A DNA stretch of 36,607 nt, from NCBI GenBank assembly GCA_016744795.1, contig JADGDR010000017.1, forward strand, positions 1 through 36,607. Reading direction: 5' to 3'. Both the position numbers and the translations under genes were made by a program. The notes beneath the pieces are model-generated. The model was not told where the DNA came from, did not search any database, and worked only from the letters and a program-made list of their open reading frames with translations. How positions within the stretch are numbered: position 1 is the stretch's first letter; each line of letters begins with the position of its first letter. The DNA comes from Sulfurospirillum sp. (lineage in GTDB: Bacteria > Campylobacterota > Campylobacteria > Campylobacterales > Sulfurospirillaceae). Positions 1 through 7,134 of the stretch are shown piece after piece.

Positions 1-66
1 CTTCAAACCCGATGTTTGGGCGGTTGACCGTCTGAAGGTAGGTTCGATTCCTACGCCCTCTCGCCA
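1..66 (+). tRNA. selC: tRNA-Sec (selC), 3' part, cut by the window edge
   Basis: The 5' half lies outside the window. Visible parts are the anticodon loop CTTCAAA with anticodon TCA at 3-5, the 3' strand of the anticodon stem, a long variable arm (CGGT-TGA-CCG), the T arm GTAGG-TTCGATT-CCTAC, the 8-nt 3' acceptor strand, discriminator G and an encoded CCA at 64-66. A TCA anticodon, a long variable arm and an 8-nt acceptor strand are the hallmarks of the selenocysteine tRNA. It reads UGA in the two selenoprotein genes of this window (selD, fdhA) with SelB. Identity is also supported by selA, selB and selD nearby. Confidence 0.93.
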
Positions 67-205
67 TTTTCTCCCACTTTACTTCTTTGATATCTTTTAC
101 GACACGAAAAGTCATATTTACTTTATTGCCTAGATTAGTCACATTTTTTAAAGCATTTGCAATTACTCTTCCCATTGAAAGGGAAACACCACTGCTAACA
201 AGCAT
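1..205 (-). pseudogene. Coding-like fragment reading into selC on the opposite strand
   Basis: From an ATG at 205, just after an in-frame TAA, the minus strand is open to the window edge. The first roughly 46 codons (205 down to about 67) look protein-like (MLVSSGVSLSMGRV... then ...VTNLGNKVNMTFRVV). The frame then runs into the antisense of the tRNA, so it cannot be an intact gene of normal design. I do not recognise the protein. It may be a remnant left beside the tRNA 3' end, a frequent integration site for mobile elements, or it may be chance. No ribosome binding site is convincing. Confidence 0.25.
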
Positions 206-252
206 AATGTTCTGTTATCCACTTTAAATATGTCATTTAAGTTCCTTTTTGT

Positions 253-258
253 TATAAT
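253..258 (+). promoter_or_regulatory. Predicted -10 box of the MFS gene
   Basis: TATAAT in a T/A-rich context 35 nt before the ATG at 293, with a good ribosome binding site (AAGAAGGA, 283-290). No clear -35 box, as is usual for sigma70 promoters of Campylobacterota. Confidence 0.5.
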
Positions 259-292
259 AAAATTATTATACAATTATACATAAAGAAGGATA

Positions 293-1441
293 ATGAACAA
301 TAAAAAATTTCAAAAAGCAAAAGTTTTTACTATTTCATTTGCACATTTGTCTCACGATACTTTTTCAGCTTTTTTAGCTCCCCTCTTACCTCTTTTAATT
401 GCAAAGCTAGAAATGAGCCTTTTTATGGCTGCTTTTTTAGATATTGCTCGTCGTATTCCTGCACTTTTTAACCCATTTTTGGGACTTATTGCAGAAAAAA
501 CTGGTGCAAAATATTTTGTTATACTCACTCCTGCAATAACTGCAATATGCATGACTTTAATAGGACTTACTTCATCTTATGTTGTACTGTTTATTCTCCT
601 ATTTGTAGCAGGAATCAGTGCTGCATTTTTTCATGTTCCATCTCCAACAATGATAAAAGAGTCTTCAGGTGACAAGGTTGGAACCGGTATGAGTTTTTTT
701 ATGGTAGGAGGAGAATTAGCTAGAACCATAGGTCCTTTAGTTGCAACTGCTGCTGTATCTGTTTGGGGATTAGAAGGCATATATAAACTAATGCCACTTG
801 GCATAATAGCTTCAATAATTTTATATGTAAAATTAAAAGATTTTGATACTAATAGACCCATAGGAAAACCAAAAGAAAAAGGCGATACTAAAAAATTATT
901 AAAAAAATATTTCCCATTTTTCATAGTTATAGGTAGTTTTATACTATTTCAATCTGGAATGAAAAGTGCCTTAACACTATATCTTCCAGTTTACTTAGTA
1001 AATCAAGGTGAATCTCTTTGGTATGCAGGTATTTCACTCTCTATACTTCAATCATTTGGTGTTTTAGGCACACTTGTTTCAGGTAATTTATCTGATAAAA
1101 TAGGAAGAAAACATACGCTTATTATAGCTAGCATAGGCTCAGCAATAAGTATGGGACTATTCATATATTTTGATACAATTTTCATTTTACCACTAGTGGG
1201 ATTATTTCTTTTTGCAACTGGTCCTGTCTTAATGGCAACCGTCCAAGATACAAGTTCGCATATGCCTACTTTTATGAATAGTATGTATATGTCAATTAAC
1301 TTTGGAGTCAGTTCTCTAATTGTTTTTGGAGTTGGTATTTTAGGAGATAATATTGGACTAGATTTAACCTATATTATCTGTAATATCCTTGCAATTGGAT
1401 GCATACCTATGTCATTTTTATTGACTAAATACATAAAATAA
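293..1441 (+). CDS. MFS transporter, fosmidomycin-resistance (Fsr)-like
   Basis: A 382-residue inner-membrane carrier with about 12 hydrophobic segments in two halves joined by a charged loop near residues 185-205. The N-terminus (HLSHDTFSAFLAPLLPLL) and the segment near residues 110-145 (AFFHVPSPTMIKE, then FMVGGELARTIGPL) resemble the Fsr/fosmidomycin-resistance group of the major facilitator superfamily, which are drug/proton antiporters. A second MFS signature, SGNLSDKIGRKHT, follows the start of the C-terminal half. The substrate cannot be read from the sequence. It stands alone between selC and the convergent selD, with its own promoter, and shares a bidirectional terminator with selD. 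Nothing ties it to selenium metabolism. Confidence 0.85.
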   Translation: MNNKKFQKAKVFTISFAHLSHDTFSAFLAPLLPLLIAKLEMSLFMAAFLDIARRIPALFNPFLGLIAEKTGAKYFVILTPAITAICMTLIGLTSSYVVLFILLFVAGISAAFFHVPSPTMIKESSGDKVGTGMSFFMVGGELARTIGPLVATAAVSVWGLEGIYKLMPLGIIASIILYVKLKDFDTNRPIGKPKEKGDTKKLLKKYFPFFIVIGSFILFQSGMKSALTLYLPVYLVNQGESLWYAGISLSILQSFGVLGTLVSGNLSDKIGRKHTLIIASIGSAISMGLFIYFDTIFILPLVGLFLFATGPVLMATVQDTSSHMPTFMNSMYMSINFGVSSLIVFGVGILGDNIGLDLTYIICNILAIGCIPMSFLLTKYIK

Positions 1442-1455
1442 TTTACTTTTAAAAC

Positions 1456-1486
1456 TAAAACCTAGTTCAATACTAGGCTTTTACCT
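1456..1486. terminator. Bidirectional terminator between the MFS gene and selD
   Basis: Stem CCTAG (1461-1465) / CTAGG (1473-1477) with a 7-nt loop, flanked by A-rich and T-rich runs on both sides. It can act for the plus-strand MFS gene and for minus-strand selD, whose TAG stop (1464-1462) lies in the stem. Confidence 0.6.
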
Positions 1487-2493
1487 TCAAAGTCTTTTAC
1501 TAACGCTACTATGTTGCTATATTCATAACCGATATTTTTTAATCTTTCTAAAAGCCTAGTCGCATCACCTTGACTCACCGCAATTAAAAGACCGCCAGAG
1601 GTCTGTGCATCATAGAAAAATATCTCATTTTTATGCTCTTTTTGCACCTCTACATGTAAAGATAAATAGTCTTTATTGTTGTATGTTCCTGCTGGAATTA
1701 TTCCCATGTTTGCTAATTCTATTGCTTCATCCATAATAGGTATTGCATCAAAATCAAACTCTAAGGTAAAGTTTTTAGAACTCATCTCATAAGCATGACC
1801 TGCAAGTCCAAAACCAGTTACATCAGTACAAGCACTCACATCAAACTCACGCATTACAATTGAAGCTTTATGGTTCAACTGAGCCAATATATTTGCTGTT
1901 TTTTCCACTGCCTTGTCTTTAAGCATATCTGCTTTTATAGCCGTTGTTAAAACTCCCATGCCAATTGGTTTTGTAAGAATCAAAACATCTCCAACTCTTG
2001 GAGTATTGTTTCTATATATTTTTTGAGGATGAACAAAACCGCAAACGCTAAGTCCATAGGTCATCTCAGGAGCTTCAATAGTGTGACCTCCAACAAGAAG
2101 TCCGCCACACTCTTTTACTTTTGAAAGTCCACCTTGAAGGATCTCTCCTAAAACTTCTTTAGGATGATTACAACCATCAAATCCTACAAGATTAAGTGCC
2201 GTAGTTACATCTGCACCCATAGCAAATATGTCGCTAAGAGAGTTTGCTGCTGCAATCTGACCATATACGTAAGGATCATCTACAACTGGAGTTATATAAT
2301 CAACAGTTTGCACCAATGCTTTTGTATCATCAATTCTATAAACGCTAGCATCATCACTAGACTCAATTCCTACAAGAAGATTTTCATCTTTAAATGTAAG
2401 CGTGCTAATTACTTTTGTAAGCTCTCCCGGAGCCAATTTAGCAGCTCAACCGGCAGCTTTAACGTATTTTGTTAACTTAGATTGATTATTCAT
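1462..2493 (-). CDS. selD: Selenophosphate synthase SelD, itself a selenoprotein (Sec16)
   Basis: SelD makes selenophosphate from selenide and ATP, the selenium donor for Sec-tRNA synthesis by SelA. The conventional ORF starts only at 2436, but the family's N-terminal catalytic motif lies upstream in the same frame. From ATG 2493 the protein reads MNNQSKLTKYVKAAG-U-AAKLAPGEL, with TGA at 2448-2446 as residue 16. This sits where the catalytic Cys or Sec of SelD lies in the motif G(C/U)xxK, and the Lys is present. Later family motifs are present: SDIFAMGA, GGHTIEAPE, TDVTGFGLAGH and QTSGGLL. Total 343 residues, a normal SelD length. The start overlaps the yedF stop (TAATG), so the two are translationally coupled. 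Sec-containing SelD is known in Haemophilus influenzae and other bacteria. A 5' part lost to a nonsense mutation is the alternative, but the exact motif fit and the selC/selA/selB context argue against it. Confidence 0.93.
2425..2448 (-). promoter_or_regulatory. SECIS element and Sec codon of selD
   Basis: The TGA (2448-2446) is followed by a small hairpin whose stem GCTC / GAGC encloses the loop CGGGA. It begins about 13 nt after the TGA, placing the G-rich loop at nearly the same distance (about 17 nt) as in fdhA of this window and in E. coli fdhF. Bacterial SelB binds this type of apical loop. Confidence 0.65.
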
Positions 2494-3083
2494 TATAGTG
2501 TTATTGTTCCTTCAGAATTTAACAGCGCTTCAACAGTTCCATAAGCATTTCCAACCATACCAACTTTTAAATCATCACTTAGTTTATAAAAATCTAAACA
2601 AATACCACAAGAGAATATTTCTACTCCTCTTTCTTCAAACATTTTTAAAATTCCAATTACATCAGAATCTTTATCTGCTGTTGTTAAATATACTGCTTTA
2701 TTTACACACAGTATTGTTTTGGGAAGTTTAGGAAGTTCTAATATAGTTTTTAAAAAACCAACTATTAACATACTACCTAGTTCATTATCACCAACATTAT
2801 CATCTTTTAAAAAAAGAACTTTGTTTAGTAACTTTTCATCATCAATAGGTGCTGCAACTTCACAAGCAAAACCTTTTACAACTGTTATTTTTATTGAACC
2901 ATCTTCTATGACTTCATAGCTTACGCTCAAACCTTCATTTTTTGCAAATCTAATTACATTCTCTTTTGAAGCATTTGAATTAACTAATATTTCAAGTATT
3001 GAGTCGTCTTCTAAAAGTTCTAGTGATTTTTTTGTATTTATAACTGGTTCTGGGCATGGTAAATTTCGGCAATCTATTTTCAT
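2493..3083 (-). CDS. yedF: YedF-family selenium metabolism protein (TusA-like plus DsrE-like domains)
   Basis: A 196-residue cytoplasmic protein. The N-terminal roughly 70 residues form a TusA/SirA-type sulfur-carrier domain with CPEP at 10-13 (Cys10 would carry persulfide or selenide). The C-terminal half resembles a DsrE/F-like fold with conserved-looking cysteines in ...EIFSCGICLDFY. This two-domain layout matches the selenium-associated YedF family, which co-occurs with selD. In Campylobacter jejuni a TusA-like partner (FdhU) is needed for selenium-dependent formate dehydrogenase. A role in delivering selenium to SelD is inferred from the family and from the 1-nt TAATG overlap with selD. 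A good ribosome binding site (GGAG) precedes the ATG. No yedE/fdhT-type transporter gene is seen next to it. Confidence 0.85.
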   Translation of the reverse strand: MKIDCRNLPCPEPVINTKKSLELLEDDSILEILVNSNASKENVIRFAKNEGLSVSYEVIEDGSIKITVVKGFACEVAAPIDDEKLLNKVLFLKDDNVGDNELGSMLIVGFLKTILELPKLPKTILCVNKAVYLTTADKDSDVIGILKMFEERGVEIFSCGICLDFYKLSDDLKVGMVGNAYGTVEALLNSEGTITL

Positions 3084-3169
3084 GTTATCTCCATTCTATT
3101 AATTATTTTTTATTTTAGTTATGACAGATAACTCTCTGATTAAGAGTCTTATATAGAAAATTATTGTCT

Positions 3170-3216
3170 GCTCAATCCTTGAGCCTTTACATGTAAAGGT
3201 AGTTAAAAACTACCTT
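3170..3216. repeat. Three abutting inverted repeats between the small gene and yedF
   Basis: GCTCAA-tcc-TTGAGC (3170-3184), then CCTTTACATGTAAAGG (3184-3199, a 16-nt perfect palindrome), then a perfect 9-bp stem with a 3-nt loop (AAGGTAGTT / AACTACCTT, 3196-3216). The last stem starts at the stop codon of the 60-residue gene, so it may end or pause its transcript. No clear U-tract follows, so I do not call it a standard intrinsic terminator. Confidence 0.6.
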
Positions 3217-3397
3217 ATTTCATATTATCATCAATCCATTTTATAGCAGATTCTACTGTTTCAAACTTATTTGACTTTGCAACTTGTGCAGCACCTTCAT
3301 AAAAACGAATTCTAATTCCATCTTGAACTTCATCAATCTTTACTCTTGTAATTCTATCTGTATTTAAATATACTCTATCATTTAATTTTACGAACAT
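3215..3397 (-). CDS. Small hypothetical protein upstream of yedF-selD
   Basis: A 60-residue, probably cytoplasmic protein that I do not recognise. It reads as short beta strands (MFVKLNDRVYLN, ITRVKIDEV, IRIRFYEG) followed by a helix (ETVESAIKWIDDNM), a compact fold without Cys, membrane segment or signal. It has a good ribosome binding site (AAGGATAAGAG) and a TATAAT box 30 nt upstream, so it is probably expressed. It is the first gene of a possible three-gene unit with yedF and selD, but 131 nt with strong inverted repeats separate it from yedF. A link with selenium metabolism is only positional. Confidence 0.65.
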   Translation of the reverse strand: MFVKLNDRVYLNTDRITRVKIDEVQDGIRIRFYEGAAQVAKSNKFETVESAIKWIDDNMK

Positions 3398-3426
3398 CTC
3401 TTATCCTTGAATTTAATTTGACTGTA

Positions 3427-3432
3427 ATTATA
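3427..3432 (-). promoter_or_regulatory. Predicted -10 box of the small gene / yedF-selD unit
   Basis: TATAAT on the minus strand 30 nt before the ATG at 3397. No obvious -35 box. Confidence 0.5.
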
Positions 3433-3524
3433 CCTAATTTAGGCATTTTATTTATAAATCAAAGACTTCAAAAAGAAAAAAACGACAAGCATACTAAACC
3501 CCTATAAAGACTGGCTCCTCGCAT

Positions 3525-3547
3525 AAATATGCAAATTTTACATATTT
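3525..3547. promoter_or_regulatory. Palindromic operator candidate, copy 1
   Basis: AAATATGCA, 5 nt, TACATATTT: the local ATATGCA/TGCATAT palindrome with one mismatch in the right arm. It lies between the tupB stop and the promoter of the small gene/yedF/selD unit, about 95 nt upstream of that -10 box. On the plus strand it is nearly identical over 27 nt (GCATAAATATGCAAA...) to the minus strand of copy 4 in front of fdh. The rest of 3398-3606 shows no gene. Confidence 0.55.
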
Positions 3548-3606
3548 AATACACAATTTATTAAAACATTTTTCACTTTTTAACTTAATTTACAATATTA
3601 ATTATA

Positions 3607-4374
3607 TTATTTAAGTCTATTATTTATAAATCTAACAGCTAAAAATATAAAAATTGAAATTATTATCATTATAGCAGCAACAGGAGCTGAATAAGCAAGT
3701 CCATAACTTGTAAATCTATCATAAATAAGAACAGGTGCCACCATAGGATGGTATGCCAACATAATCACAGCACCAAATTCACCAAGACCTCTTCCCCACA
3801 TCATTAATGCACCATTTATGATGTCTTTTCTTGAATTGGGAATTGAAATTCTCAAAAATACTTGCATTGGATTTGCACCAAGTGTTCGTGCAACCTTTTC
3901 CAGTTTTATATCTACTTTTTTAAAACCCTCTTTTGCTCCATTTATTAAAAATGTTGATGAAAGAAACATCATAGCAACCATAATACCCATATCAGTATCT
4001 ACAAAAGTAATTCCAATTGACTCAAATGCTTCAGAGATTGTTCCTCTTCCAAAAATCATAAGCAATGCTATACCAGCAGCAGTATGAGGTATCATAATAG
4101 GTATATCAATCATAGCTTCAATAAGCGAACGCCCAAAAAAGTTATATCTCGCGATAATATACGCTAAAGGAAGTCCCGTAACAAGTACAAAACACATAGA
4201 CCAAAGAGATACTTTCATAGTTAAATATATAGAACTTATAACATCTTTTTGTTTAAGAGTTTCAAGTAACAACGTCAAATCATTACCAAGTATCATATTA
4301 AAAAGTGGAACCGATAAGAACAAAAGTACAATAGTAGCTAAAAATATTAACCCATATAAAAACCAATTTTTCAT
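3607..4374 (-). CDS. tupB: Tungstate (molybdate) ABC transporter permease, TupB/WtpB-like
   Basis: A 255-residue inner-membrane permease with about six hydrophobic segments. The cytoplasmic coupling loop near residues 155-205 (ARTLGANPMQVFLRISIPNSR...GLGEFGAVIML) carries the EAA-type pattern of binding-protein-dependent permeases of the ModB/WtpB/TupB group. Third gene of a tupA-tupC-tupB operon; its ATG overlaps the tupC TGA by 4 nt. It forms the channel for oxyanion import energised by TupC. Tungstate rather than molybdate is inferred from the binding protein and from proximity to formate dehydrogenase, whose family in this phylum often uses W or Mo. Confidence 0.87.
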   Translation of the reverse strand: MKNWFLYGLIFLATIVLLFLSVPLFNMILGNDLTLLLETLKQKDVISSIYLTMKVSLWSMCFVLVTGLPLAYIIARYNFFGRSLIEAMIDIPIMIPHTAAGIALLMIFGRGTISEAFESIGITFVDTDMGIMVAMMFLSSTFLINGAKEGFKKVDIKLEKVARTLGANPMQVFLRISIPNSRKDIINGALMMWGRGLGEFGAVIMLAYHPMVAPVLIYDRFTSYGLAYSAPVAAIMIIISIFIFLAVRFINNRLK

Positions 4375-5351
4375 AAGTAACTCACATCCTTTTTATCAAA
4401 TCCTATAAATATGCTCTCTCCACGATCAGCATAACAACCCATGTAATCACGTTTGAGTAACTTTGCAAAAAATTGTTCTTCCCCAACTTTAACAAATATT
4501 TTATAATGATCAATAATTCCCATGCACTCTTCAAGTTTTCCTTCAAAAACATAGTCATTTTTTAGCTCATCTTTTGATATATGTATTGTATTTGGATCCA
4601 CTGAAAAAAGTCTACCGCTATCCTCATTCAACATTGAACTTGGAAGTATATTTTTAAATCCTAAAAACTTAGCCACTTCTAGATTCTCTGGGTTATTTAA
4701 AACATCACTTGCTGTACCTATTTGTCTAATCTGTCCATTCATAACTATGGCAATTCTATCAGCTAAATAACTTGCTTCTCGAAAATTATGTGTTACATGT
4801 ATAGTTGTAAGATTATATTTTCTATGAATATCTTTTAAAAACTTCATAATAGAGTTTCTAAAAGTTGGGTCAATCGCACTAAGAGGTTCATCAAGTAAAA
4901 GAATCTTTGGCTTAGAAAAAAGAGCTCTTGCAATAGCAACTCTTTGTCTCTCTCCACCTGAAAGATTGTCTATCTCTCTATTAAGCAAAGGCTCAAGTCC
5001 TAAAAAGTCAGCCAAATCATGAAGAGTCTCTTCAGGATTCTCTATTTGTTTGTACCTACCTGAAAACATTATATTTTCTCTTACATTTAGATTTGGAAAC
5101 AGTGCAAAATCTTGATATACAAACCCTACATCTCTATTTTCTGGACTAAGTTCAGATATATCTTTGCCCTCAAAATTTATCTTTCCATCGATCGAGTTAA
5201 ACCCTGCAATCGACTCTAACAATAACGTTTTTCCACTTCCACTTTGCCCAAGGAGAACAAAATATTCCCCTTGGTTTACTTTGAAGTTTATATTGTCTAG
5301 TTTGAAATCTCCCAATTTATATGAAAGATTTTCTACTTCAAATAATTTCAC
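4371..5351 (-). CDS. tupC: Tungstate (molybdate) ABC transporter ATPase, TupC/WtpC-like
   Basis: A 326-residue ABC ATPase. Walker A GQSGSGKT at 35-42, Q-loop near 80 (VYQDFALFP), signature LSGGERQ at 130-136, Walker B ILLLDEP at 150-156, and an H-loop His in IHVTHNF. A C-terminal extension of about 90 residues after 235 could be a small regulatory TOBE-like domain, as in WtpC/ModC; I see it only as a beta-rich tail. The start is GTG at 5351, 9 nt after tupA and preceded by AAAGG; the alternative later ATGs would remove Walker A. It hydrolyses ATP to drive oxyanion import through TupB. Confidence 0.9.
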   Translation of the reverse strand: MKLFEVENLSYKLGDFKLDNINFKVNQGEYFVLLGQSGSGKTLLLESIAGFNSIDGKINFEGKDISELSPENRDVGFVYQDFALFPNLNVRENIMFSGRYKQIENPEETLHDLADFLGLEPLLNREIDNLSGGERQRVAIARALFSKPKILLLDEPLSAIDPTFRNSIMKFLKDIHRKYNLTTIHVTHNFREASYLADRIAIVMNGQIRQIGTASDVLNNPENLEVAKFLGFKNILPSSMLNEDSGRLFSVDPNTIHISKDELKNDYVFEGKLEECMGIIDHYKIFVKVGEEQFFAKLLKRDYMGCYADRGESIFIGFDKKDVSYL

Positions 5352-5360
5352 TTATTACCT

Positions 5361-6308
5361 TTATTTGCCAAGTATACTAGCATCACCAGTGATTACTGGA
5401 GGGTTAATAACGCCTTGTCCATTTTTCATCATGATAGCTTGTCCTTCAGCAGAAAGTACAAAGTTTACAAAAAGTACAGCACCTTTTTTATTAACTGGTG
5501 ATTTTCCATTTTGTGCAACTGTAATACCATAAACCATTGGTCCACCTTTTTTAGTTATCCAAGTTCCTGGTTTTTTACCATTAATTTTAAATGTAACTTT
5601 TTTATAATCATTTGCAAGTTTATTGCTCTTTAAAGATACAGCTTCTGGAAGTGTTATGTATTTTAAACCATGTTGCTCTGCAACTGATTTATAGATAAAA
5701 AGATAATCATACATTCCAGCTTCAATAAGTCCAAGAAGATCAGTCTCTTTTGGTCTAACAATTATTTTTGAAGTATCTTCTTCTCCACCAGTATAACTAT
5801 CACCATAACCAAATAGTTTTTTGAAAAAATCTGGTTGTTTATAATAATCTTCTGCAAGTTGAGTAACAAGCATTGAACGGTAACCACAAGGATCCATATT
5901 TGGATTAGAATGTCCTACTTTTACTCCATCTCTTAAAAAGATTTCAGTCCAGTTTTGTGCATTGATTTCACCTGCATATTTTGATTTTGCAGTGTATGCT
6001 AATGCCATCTCATTTGTAGCAAATCTTGCATTAAATTTTGCATTCTTTGGTACCATTAAATTGTCAATTACTTTATAATCAGCACTTGCCATAACGTCTG
6101 CTGGTTTACCAATATCTGTTATTTTTCTAGCACAAGCTCTACTTCCTGCTGCTTCTCTTTTTACATCATACTGAGGATATTTTGCCTCAAATACTTTTTC
6201 AATTTCTCCAAATGGAACTGCTAAACTACCTGCGTGATATATAATTATATTCTCTTTTGCAAAACCTAATGTTGCTACTAACCCTAGTGCTAATATAGCT
6301 CTTTTCAT
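5361..6308 (-). CDS. tupA: Tungstate/molybdate-binding periplasmic protein, WtpA-like
   Basis: A 315-residue periplasmic binding protein with a cleavable signal (MKRAILALGLVATLGFAKE). The mature start HAGSLAVPF, then EAAGSRACARKITDIGKPADVMASADY, closely follows the WtpA family (tungstate/molybdate-binding proteins first described in archaea), whose Ser and Asp/Glu residues bind the oxyanion. GYRSMLV and LFIYKSVAEQHGL are further family segments. It captures tungstate (possibly also molybdate) for TupBC. A strong ribosome binding site (AAGGAG) is present, and the promoter overlaps operator copy 2. I use the tup symbol for the operon, although wtpA would fit the binding protein equally well. 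Metal preference cannot be decided from sequence. Confidence 0.88.
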   Translation of the reverse strand: MKRAILALGLVATLGFAKENIIIYHAGSLAVPFGEIEKVFEAKYPQYDVKREAAGSRACARKITDIGKPADVMASADYKVIDNLMVPKNAKFNARFATNEMALAYTAKSKYAGEINAQNWTEIFLRDGVKVGHSNPNMDPCGYRSMLVTQLAEDYYKQPDFFKKLFGYGDSYTGGEEDTSKIIVRPKETDLLGLIEAGMYDYLFIYKSVAEQHGLKYITLPEAVSLKSNKLANDYKKVTFKINGKKPGTWITKKGGPMVYGITVAQNGKSPVNKKGAVLFVNFVLSAEGQAIMMKNGQGVINPPVITGDASILGK

Positions 6309-6318
6309 TTTTTCTCCT

Positions 6319-6341
6319 TAATGTGCATTTTTTGCATATTT
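6319..6341. promoter_or_regulatory. Palindromic operator candidate, copy 2 (tupA promoter)
   Basis: TAATGTGCA, 5 nt, TGCATATTT. On the minus strand it directly follows a -10 like TATAAAT (6348-6342) and precedes the tupA ribosome binding site, so it would cover the transcription start. This position fits repression. Confidence 0.6.
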
Positions 6342-6348
6342 ATTTATA
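6342..6348 (-). promoter_or_regulatory. Predicted -10 box of the tup operon
   Basis: TATAAAT on the minus strand, 34-40 nt before the tupA ATG and abutting operator copy 2. The fdhD promoter has the same TATAAAT-operator arrangement. Confidence 0.5.
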
Positions 6349-6352
6349 GTAA

Positions 6353-6364
6353 TTTACATGTAAA
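6353..6364. repeat. TTTACATGTAAA palindrome
   Basis: Exact copy of the dispersed 12-mer, upstream of the tup promoter between tupA and the ModE-like gene. Confidence 0.85.
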
Positions 6365-6396
6365 CCACTTTTTTATTGCCTATAAAGACGACCTTT

Positions 6397-7134
6397 TTAC
6401 TTAAACTCTTTCTTATTGCGTGGTTTCAAAAATAACTCTTTAAAACGCTGATTTGCGTATATTTCTATATCTTTTTGAAGCTCTTTATAATTATTTATAA
6501 ATTCATCTGCTTTTGGTGTAAGTTTGCTACCGCCTTGGTCTCCTCCTCCTTTATGTGATTCTACTAAAACATCATCTAAATTTTTTTGTAATATTTTCAC
6601 GTGTGTCCACGCTTTTTTATAGTTCATTCCAAGTTTTTCAGCTGCTTTTGCAATTGAGCCCTCTTGTTCTATAAGTTCCAAAACTTCTGTTTTACCTTTA
6701 CCAAAAAGGAGTTCTTCATTCTCATTTTCTATCCAAGTTTTTGTCTTTAAATACAATCTTGCACGTTTTTTTTCTTTAAAACATCCTAACTCACAATAAG
6801 TAACATCTATCTTTTTCTCTTTTAATGTTCCTCTTATCTTTTTAAGTCCGACACCGCCTGCTTGGTCTCTAGCATGTTTACATGTAACGCGGTTTTTATC
6901 ATCTAAAAATGGTTTTAATTTATCTTCAGCAACTTCGCTATACTCACCAGTTCCTTTTAGTTTTCCAAACTGCCCAAGTTCACATCCAGCAATACGAATT
7001 CCAATATCTTTTGCAGTCTGCCCAACTTCACCTATAGGAGTTTTACTTTTTGCTGAGATTTTATAGGCATCCTTACAGTCAAGTTTTCCCTCTTCATTTA
7101 AATACTCTTGTATAAACTCTTTTAAACTAGACAT
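6397..7134 (-). CDS. ModE-like winged-helix regulator with a duplicated Cys-containing N-terminus
   Basis: 245 residues. The C-terminal half (about 135-215) is the LysR/ModE-type HTH: EEGSIAKAAEKLGMNYKKAW followed by the Gly-rich turn HKGGGDQGGSKLT, as in the DNA-binding domain of ModE. No molybdate-binding TOBE/Mop domain follows. Instead the N-terminal 125 residues hold two imperfect repeats, each with one Cys near the start and a CELGxF motif about 30 residues later: C20 with C51-ELGQF, and C85 with C114-ELGCF (plus C118). These could bind a metal or Fe-S cluster or act as a redox switch; that is inference. It overlaps fdhD by 8 nt and lies downstream of it, the position held by a modE-like gene in the C. 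jejuni fdh locus. It is the best local candidate to bind the four ATATGCA palindromes. Confidence 0.82.
   Translation of the reverse strand: MSSLKEFIQEYLNEEGKLDCKDAYKISAKSKTPIGEVGQTAKDIGIRIAGCELGQFGKLKGTGEYSEVAEDKLKPFLDDKNRVTCKHARDQAGGVGLKKIRGTLKEKKIDVTYCELGCFKEKKRARLYLKTKTWIENENEELLFGKGKTEVLELIEQEGSIAKAAEKLGMNYKKAWTHVKILQKNLDDVLVESHKGGGDQGGSKLTPKADEFINNYKELQKDIEIYANQRFKELFLKPRNKKEFK

Noticed and set aside
2164-2475. Plus-strand open frame of 103 codons opposite selD
   Set aside because: It is antisense to conserved SelD motifs and has Cys/Ile/Tyr-rich composition typical of a shadow frame.
3470-3531. Short open frame of 14 codons and a GAGGAG-like site on the minus strand beside operator copy 1
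   Set aside because: Too short, with a poor start context; nothing supports translation. The shared 11-mer CCTATAAAGAC at about 3501 and 6379 was also noted but is too short to interpret.
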